Origin: Sphingobacterium thalpophilum
GTDB taxonomy: Bacteria; Bacteroidota; Bacteroidia; Sphingobacteriales; Sphingobacteriaceae
DNA length: 64,000 nt
Direction: 5' to 3'
NCBI RefSeq assembly: GCF_901482695.1
Contig: NZ_LR590484.1
Span: forward strand, 5,084,001 to 5,148,000
Shown here in pieces: positions 58,950-64,000 of the stretch (within the stretch, counting starts at the first letter, position 1; each line of letters opens with the position of its first letter). The position numbers were made by a program, and so were the translations under genes. The notes under the pieces are model-generated. The model ran no database searches. It was not told the origin of the DNA and was given only the letters and a program-made list of their open reading frames with translations.

Positions 58950-61900
58950 TTATTTATTGTTGATGTAATTGTACTGAATTGCTGATTGATTATATTGATT
59001 GAGCACGTCTAAGTAATTTTGTCTAATCCCGATGGCCTGACTCAGAAACTGGCTCATCTCCCCAAAACTTATTTCACCAGTTCTATAACCTAGACTCGCG
59101 GCCTTTATAATAGCATCGGCCTGTTTGAGACCCGAAGTTTCATAAAATTTCAGCACAGCAGCATTCTTCTCGATTTCTGCCCAAGCGTTTATCTTATTTG
59201 TCTCAAACAGCTGCCTGTCGTATTCAAGTTGTCTTTGCTGCGCCTCCATTTCTGCCGTGGCAGCCTTTATCTTGTTGCGGTTGGCTCCTTGACCAAATAC
59301 CGGAAAGGATGCGGCAACCGAGAACCCCGTAAATGGATCTTTTGCCCCCCAAAGTCGCTGCGAAAAAAAACGTCCGGAAAACTCGGGTTTATTTGTATTT
59401 TTTTGAACCGCGATGTTAGCCGAAGCGATAGCTACGTTTTGCTGTTGCCGGGCTACAACGGGATGTGTCATACCCTCTAGGCTATTCTGTTCATCCTTTT
59501 CCACGTTGATTTTTTCCAGAGATCGATTTACAGGAAGCAACCATTCATTTCGGTTGAGCAACATCATCAATTGCTGTTGCTGAACGACCATATCCTTCTT
59601 ATTTTGAATAATTTGTGCTTGCAATTCTCTCAAGCGCACCTCGGCAGCCATTTTATCCAATGCTGCAACATCGCCAGTTCTGAAGCGGAGCTCCGTCGCT
59701 TTGAACATGGCGGAATAAATGCTATCCAGTTCCACATACAGCTTTTGCCTGTCCTGCAAATACCAGAGTTGGAAATACGCATTACGTACCTCTTTCTTGA
59801 TATTGGCGTCAAGCACAGCAGTATTGAGCTTCGCGTATTCTAGCTGCTGCCTGAAATAGGCTTTCCGCGCCGCATACAGACCGGGCCAGGCAATGCTCTG
59901 CGTAACCCCTATTTTCATAATTCCAGCTTTGTCGCTGGGACGATAATCCTCATTTTCTACAAAAATGCCTGTCTTTGGAATTTCGTTTGCCGTTTTGACA
60001 GTATAACCTGCACCTTCGATCTCTGCTTGGTTGACCTGATATTGTCGGTTACTTTTGAGCGCGATCTCGATCGCGTTTTGAAGGTCGATCCGTTCCTGGG
60101 AAATTGCATTAAAACTGTTAGCACACAACATAAAAATCAACACGATTCCCATGCTGCTGCCTATATTTCTTTTTTTCATATGTCTTGCGGAATTAAAAAT
60201 TAGATACAACAAGGGCAGCACAAAGAGTGTCAGAAAAGTCGCTGACACAAGCCCTCCAATCACTACTGTAGCTAATGGCTTCTGCACTTCGGCACCTGCT
60301 CCCGTGCTCACCGCCATGGGCAAAAAACCCAGTGAAGCCACGGTGGCTGTCATCAGCACCGGCCGCAGCCTCGTCCGCGTGCCTTCTTTGATCCGCTGAA
60401 GAATATCATCCATCCCCTCCTTCTTCAATTGATTGAAAGTGCCGATCAACACAATACCGTTCAGAACGGCTACGCCGAACAGGGCGATAAAACCGATTCC
60501 GGCACTGATACTGAATGGCATCCCTCGAAGCAGCAGTGCAAAAACACCTCCGATGGCACTCATTGGAATTGCAGTAAATATCAGCATCGCTTGCTTAAAA
60601 GAATGAAAAGTGAAATATAAGAGCATAAAGATCAGCAACAGTGACACCGGGACAGCAATCATCAACCGGGCGCTGGCTTTCTGGAGGTTCTCAAACTGAC
60701 CGCCATATGTAATGTAGTATCCTGCCGGCAGCCTCACTTGAGTGGACAGCCGTTGCTGAATATCTTTGACGACACTTTCCACGTCCCTCCCGGCTACGTT
60801 AAACCCGATAACGATCCTTCTTTTTCCTGCTTCTCTGCTGATCTGTGCGGGCCCAAGCTTATAGTCTATTAACGCTACCTGTGACAGCGGGATCTGGATA
60901 CCTGTATCCGTTGGAATCATCAGACTACGCACATCGTCGATACTGCTCCTATGCGTCGAATCAAGACGTACCACGAGATCATAGCGACGTTCATTTTCAT
61001 AGATCTGCCCCGCACTTTTACCCGCAAACGCGGTACTGACCACGTCGTTGACATCCTGTATAGTCAAACCGTAGTTGGCGATACGCGTACGGTCATAGAC
61101 AATATTGATCTGTGGCAGACCAGATACACGTTCGACCTGCGGCGATGTTGCTCCGCGCACGACTTGGATCTGTGCCGCGACCTCATCAGCATAAGAAGCC
61201 AACGAGTCGATGTTCTCTCCAAAAATTTTGACCGCCACATCCTGCCGGATTCCAGTCATGAGCTCGTTAAAACGCATCTGTATTGGCTGGTTCTTTTCAA
61301 AAAAGACACCCGGTATAACTCCCAGCTTTTCAAGGATGTCGCCCCCCAGCTCATCATAGCTACGGCCTGACTTCCATTCTTTCTGAGGTTTGAGCACTAC
61401 CATTAGATCAGTTGCCTCCGGTGGCATAGGGTCTGTGGGAACCTCCGCTGCGCCTGTTTTTCCCACCACCATTTTTACTTCATCAAAGCTTTTAATAATT
61501 CGGGAAGCCTGCATGGAAGTTTCGATACTTTGCGACAATGAACTTCCCTGAGGTAATATGCAGTGGAAGGCGTAATCTCCTTCCTGAAGCTGCGGGATAA
61601 ATTCGCCCCCCATATTCTTGAAAAAAAATAGGCATATCGCAAACAGACCAACCGTCAGACCAACGATTATATACTTGAACCGAATAGCTTGCTGGAGCAA
61701 GGGTTCGTAGACCCGCTGGAGGCTCCCGACCAGTTTGTCGCTCAACGTTTTCTTATCATGGTGTCGTTTCGGCAGAAATAATGCACACATCATTGGAATA
61801 TAGGTAAGCGAGAGTATCAGTGCCCCCAAAATCGCGAAGCTGACCGTCTGCGCCATCGGACGGAACATTTTTCCTTCTACACCCACGAGCGTCAGTATGG

Positions 61901-63281
61901 GTATATAAACGATCAGAATAATTATCTCGCCGAAAGCGGCACTGGTACGGATCTTGGACGCCGACTCAAGCACCTCATGGTCCATTTGGGCCTGTGTCAG
62001 TTTTTCGGTCGACTTCCGTAACCCCAGGTGATGAAGGGTGGCCTCCACGACGATCACTGCTCCGTCTACAATAAGCCCAAAATCAATGGCGCCCAAACTC
62101 ATTAAATTGGCGCTCACACCAAAAACGTTCATTAGTCCTAGTGCAAACAGCAATGACAGGGGAATCGCGGATGCTACAATGAGGCCTGCGCGAAGATTTC
62201 CCAAAAACAGCACCAGAACGAATATCACAATCAAGGCACCTTCGATTAGATTTTTCTCGACTGTACCAATAGCACGGTTAACGAGATCCGTTCGGTCGAG
62301 ATATGGTTCGATGACGATATCCTCGGGCAGCGATTTTTGAATTGTTGGCAATTTTTCTTTTACTCGTTTAACCACCTCATTGCTATTCTCACCTTTCAGC
62401 ATCATGACGACTCCACCAACCGCATCAACCTCGCCATTATAGGTCAATGCGCCATAACGTACGGCATGTCCGAATCGGACTTCAGCGACATCTTTAATAT
62501 ATACGGGAACTGCACCCGACTTTTTAACCGCGATATTCCGAACATCTTCCAATGAGGTTGCTAGACCGATACCGCGGATAAAATAGGCATTTGGCTTCTT
62601 GTCAATATATGCGCCGCCCGTATTCTGATTGTTCTTTTCTAATGCTGTAAAGATCTCAGGGATTGTGATATTCATAGCTTTAAGGCGGTTAGGATCAACG
62701 GCTACTTCATATTGCTTCAGTTCACCTCCAAAACTATTCACCTCCGCTATACCCGGCGTGCCGTACAACTGCCTAGCCACGATCCAATCCTGCATCGTCC
62801 GGAGATCTTTGGCATCGTACTTATGCTCGCTCCCTTTTTTGGGATGGATGATATACTGATAGACCTCACCTAGTCCCGTGCTCACCGGGGCTAGTTCAGG
62901 CTTTCCGATTCCGGGCGGGATTTCATCAACTGCTTCTTTTAACCTCACATCAATAAGTTGCCTGGCAAAATAAACATCCACCTCTTCCTGGAAGACCACG
63001 GTGATAACCGAGAGTCCAAAACGGGAGATACTCCTGATCTCTTCTATCTTCGGAACGGTGGCGATGCGTTGTTCAATAGGAAACGTAACAAGCTGTTCGA
63101 CTTCCTGACCGGCAAGAGTGGGGCAAGAAGTAAAAATCTGTACTTGATTGTTTGTGATGTCAGGCACAGCATCTATAGGTAATTTGCTGGCACTCCATGC
63201 ACCCCATATAATAAGTAATAAGGTCATCATACCAATGACGATCTTATTGCGGATACTAAATTTAATTATACTATCTAACAC
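58950..63281 (-). CDS. CusA/CzcA-type heavy-metal RND permease fused to TolC-like outer-membrane factor
   Basis: A 1443-residue fusion. Residues 1 to about 1033 are a heavy-metal RND permease (SAS-type start LDSIIKFSIRN, IPLSLLFALGLM, and IDFGLIVDGAVIVVEA) with 12 membrane helices. At residue 1035 the ATG-coded MKKRNIGSS starts a complete signal peptide-like stretch ending in NAIS-Q. The rest to 1443 is a TolC-family OMF with its two repeat halves (KEVRNAYFQLWYLQDR, FSVAASFPVFGQGANRNK). Such fusions are known in Bacteroidota. A GTG at 63281 gives the usual start. It is preceded by DUF6660 and followed by the adaptor gene. Substrate metal unknown. Confidence 0.92.
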   Translation of the reverse strand: MLDSIIKFSIRNKIVIGMMTLLLIIWGAWSASKLPIDAVPDITNNQVQIFTSCPTLAGQEVEQLVTFPIEQRIATVPKIEEIRSISRFGLSVITVVFQEEVDVYFARQLIDVRLKEAVDEIPPGIGKPELAPVSTGLGEVYQYIIHPKKGSEHKYDAKDLRTMQDWIVARQLYGTPGIAEVNSFGGELKQYEVAVDPNRLKAMNITIPEIFTALEKNNQNTGGAYIDKKPNAYFIRGIGLATSLEDVRNIAVKKSGAVPVYIKDVAEVRFGHAVRYGALTYNGEVDAVGGVVMMLKGENSNEVVKRVKEKLPTIQKSLPEDIVIEPYLDRTDLVNRAIGTVEKNLIEGALIVIFVLVLFLGNLRAGLIVASAIPLSLLFALGLMNVFGVSANLMSLGAIDFGLIVDGAVIVVEATLHHLGLRKSTEKLTQAQMDHEVLESASKIRTSAAFGEIIILIVYIPILTLVGVEGKMFRPMAQTVSFAILGALILSLTYIPMMCALFLPKRHHDKKTLSDKLVGSLQRVYEPLLQQAIRFKYIIVGLTVGLFAICLFFFKNMGGEFIPQLQEGDYAFHCILPQGSSLSQSIETSMQASRIIKSFDEVKMVVGKTGAAEVPTDPMPPEATDLMVVLKPQKEWKSGRSYDELGGDILEKLGVIPGVFFEKNQPIQMRFNELMTGIRQDVAVKIFGENIDSLASYADEVAAQIQVVRGATSPQVERVSGLPQINIVYDRTRIANYGLTIQDVNDVVSTAFAGKSAGQIYENERRYDLVVRLDSTHRSSIDDVRSLMIPTDTGIQIPLSQVALIDYKLGPAQISREAGKRRIVIGFNVAGRDVESVVKDIQQRLSTQVRLPAGYYITYGGQFENLQKASARLMIAVPVSLLLIFMLLYFTFHSFKQAMLIFTAIPMSAIGGVFALLLRGMPFSISAGIGFIALFGVAVLNGIVLIGTFNQLKKEGMDDILQRIKEGTRTRLRPVLMTATVASLGFLPMAVSTGAGAEVQKPLATVVIGGLVSATFLTLFVLPLLYLIFNSARHMKKRNIGSSMGIVLIFMLCANSFNAISQERIDLQNAIEIALKSNRQYQVNQAEIEGAGYTVKTANEIPKTGIFVENEDYRPSDKAGIMKIGVTQSIAWPGLYAARKAYFRQQLEYAKLNTAVLDANIKKEVRNAYFQLWYLQDRQKLYVELDSIYSAMFKATELRFRTGDVAALDKMAAEVRLRELQAQIIQNKKDMVVQQQQLMMLLNRNEWLLPVNRSLEKINVEKDEQNSLEGMTHPVVARQQQNVAIASANIAVQKNTNKPEFSGRFFSQRLWGAKDPFTGFSVAASFPVFGQGANRNKIKAATAEMEAQQRQLEYDRQLFETNKINAWAEIEKNAAVLKFYETSGLKQADAIIKAASLGYRTGEISFGEMSQFLSQAIGIRQNYLDVLNQYNQSAIQYNYINNK

Positions 63282-63423
63282 GATTTATCTGATTAATGCT
63301 TAATTATGAGACCGTAAAAATCTCATTTCTTGTAATAAGTAGACTGCGAAACGGCACAAACAAAAAGCGAATCGGAAGAAAACTTTCCGACAGGCTTCGC
63401 CATTTGCAATAGTCAAGAATAAA

Positions 63424-63747
63424 TTAAGTATTAATTTTAGGCGGCTGCCAAATCGTTCCGAAGTAGTTGGAAACAACAGTGCTATTGAAGACAGGCATGC
63501 GGTTGTCAAAATAGATGGTGACCGGGATGCCGTCAATTCGGGGAAGCTGATATTCGAAAACCGTTATATTTCCACTACAGCAATTGCAGTAACAAAAAAT
63601 GGAACAGGCGTCATTATCCTCTTCATGGGTATGTGAATGGCTTACCTGCATTTCCAGACTTTCCTCGATACCTGGGCTCGTATCGCTACACGGAACAAAA
63701 GAAAGTCCCAGAATATAGGTGATCAGTATGAAAACTATTAGCCTCAT
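63424..63747 (-). CDS. DUF6660 family small secreted protein
   Basis: A 107-residue protein with a signal peptide and a His/Cys-rich centre (SHSHTHEED, CSIFCYCNCCSG) that looks able to bind metal. The C-terminus TVVSNYFGTIWQPPKI is the family hallmark. DUF6660 genes are usually directly upstream of RND heavy-metal permeases in Bacteroidota, which matches. It may be a periplasmic metal sensor or carrier for the pump. A -7 box TACATTTG lies 9 bases upstream (minus strand 63763-63756), but without a clear -33 match. Confidence 0.88.
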   Translation of the reverse strand: MRLIVFILITYILGLSFVPCSDTSPGIEESLEMQVSHSHTHEEDNDACSIFCYCNCCSGNITVFEYQLPRIDGIPVTIYFDNRMPVFNSTVVSNYFGTIWQPPKINT

Positions 63748-63873
63748 CGTAAAGACAAATGTATAAAAATATTTTAAAAATTCGTCCTTCGATCGCTTTT
63801 CTTCATTTATTCATGCCGGAAATCTGTCACTAAGTTATAGGCTTGTTTGCAAGATAATTACTATGGCGCTCCC

Positions 63874-63908
63874 AAAAAAGGCGCTTGTCGAAATAGACAA
63901 ACGCCTTT
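63874..63908 (-). terminator. Terminator of the gene at the right edge
   Basis: Arms 63877-63889 and 63896-63908 pair in 12 of 13 positions over a six-base loop. On the minus strand the stem runs into TTTTTTG. It ends the partial gene that stops at 63923. Confidence 0.75.
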
Positions 63909-63922
63909 ATATCCAAAGACAT

Positions 63923-64000
63923 CTACGCTAACACTTTCTGAAGACGCTGCGGGAATTCATCTATTCTGGAAATGCTCAGTTGCTTCATTACCTGAAAAAG
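63923..64000 (-). CDS. C-terminal end of an unidentified protein (partial at right edge)
   Basis: A frame open from the window edge, 25 codons ending with LSISRIDEFPQRLQKVLA and a TAG stop at 63923-63925, on the minus strand. A good terminator lies 15 bases after the stop, which supports a real gene end. The tail is helical and charged; too little is visible to name a family. Confidence 0.5.
   Translation of the reverse strand, partial: LFQVMKQLSISRIDEFPQRLQKVLA

Noticed and set aside
63300..63536. 78-codon minus-strand frame overlapping the end of DUF6660
   Set aside because: It overlaps DUF6660 in another frame and has no coding character.
1..64000. CRISPR arrays, insertion sequences, integrases or att-type direct repeats
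   Set aside because: I looked for regularly spaced repeats, transposase motifs and tRNA-adjacent duplications next to both tRNA genes and found none.

Overview
The window looks like ordinary chromosome from a Bacteroidota bacterium, most likely Sphingobacterium or a close Sphingobacteriaceae relative. The grounds are Bacteroidota-typical families (DUF4296, DUF3822, DUF6157, DUF6660, PorT-like barrel, LytTR regulator with PF06580-type kinase, RND permease fused to its outer-membrane factor). There are also several promoters of the Bacteroidota -33/-7 type, TTTG-N19/20-TAnnTTTG, including near-perfect copies in front of both tRNA genes. I saw no insertion sequence, integrase, phage module, rRNA operon or CRISPR array. 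The genus is an inference; the phylum is well supported.

Layout. 1-7.1 kb: 3' end of cysN, gdhA, two small conserved genes, mgtC-like gene, then DUF4296 lipoprotein-mutS2 on the minus strand. 7.2-12.7 kb: plus-strand run of a YggS PLP protein, an SSAT-like acetyltransferase, a DUF3298-type lipoprotein, aspartate kinase, a THUMP-like methyltransferase and an LLM flavin oxidoreductase. 12.8-16.5 kb: lipoproteins, a DUF1345 membrane protein, a diheme cytochrome c with an operator-like dyad at its promoter, tRNA-Leu(CAA), aldo/keto reductase. 16.7-24.9 kb: coaD-rsmD-DUF3822 divergent from a RecD-like helicase, an S9 peptidase, a helical hypothetical, ruvB and a dolichol-phosphate-mannose-synthase-like glycosyltransferase. 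25.3-30.5 kb: an orphan nuoC-nuoD pair behind pdxH, yqgE, htpG, a very long hairpin, then tRNA-His.

31-40.3 kb: oxidoreductase, outer-membrane barrel, alpha/beta hydrolase, thioredoxin-like lipoprotein, a copper module (HMA chaperone plus CopA ATPase), and a UvrA2-like ABC protein divergent from a MarR regulator with two operator-like palindromes between them. 40.5-48.7 kb: two unknown genes, a 27-residue membrane microprotein gene, metallophosphoesterase, the remains of a VOC gene, a TetR regulator, an alpha-oxoamine synthase, and a nearly 1-kb gap. That gap holds a complete small transcription unit on the minus strand (promoter, 14-codon ORF, strong terminator) pointing at the oxoamine synthase. 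DUF6157, DedA and DinB genes follow. 48.8-57.6 kb: OsmC, TCR/Tet-type MFS pump, sulfatase, PAP2 phosphatase, LytTR two-component pair, and the radical-SAM/DUF4130 putative DNA-repair pair with a small downstream gene. 57.6-64 kb: a metal-efflux operon on the minus strand (DUF6660, RND permease fused to OMF, His-rich adaptor) and the 3' end of an unidentified gene.

The strongest leads for something undescribed are the leader or small-RNA unit at about 45.86-46.05 kb, the radical-SAM/DUF4130 pair with its 94-aa companion, the MarR/UvrA2 pair with operators two helical turns apart, the microprotein at 41,945, and the RND-OMF fusion with an internal signal sequence. Nothing here was searched against a database; family names come from recognition of motifs and overall sequence.
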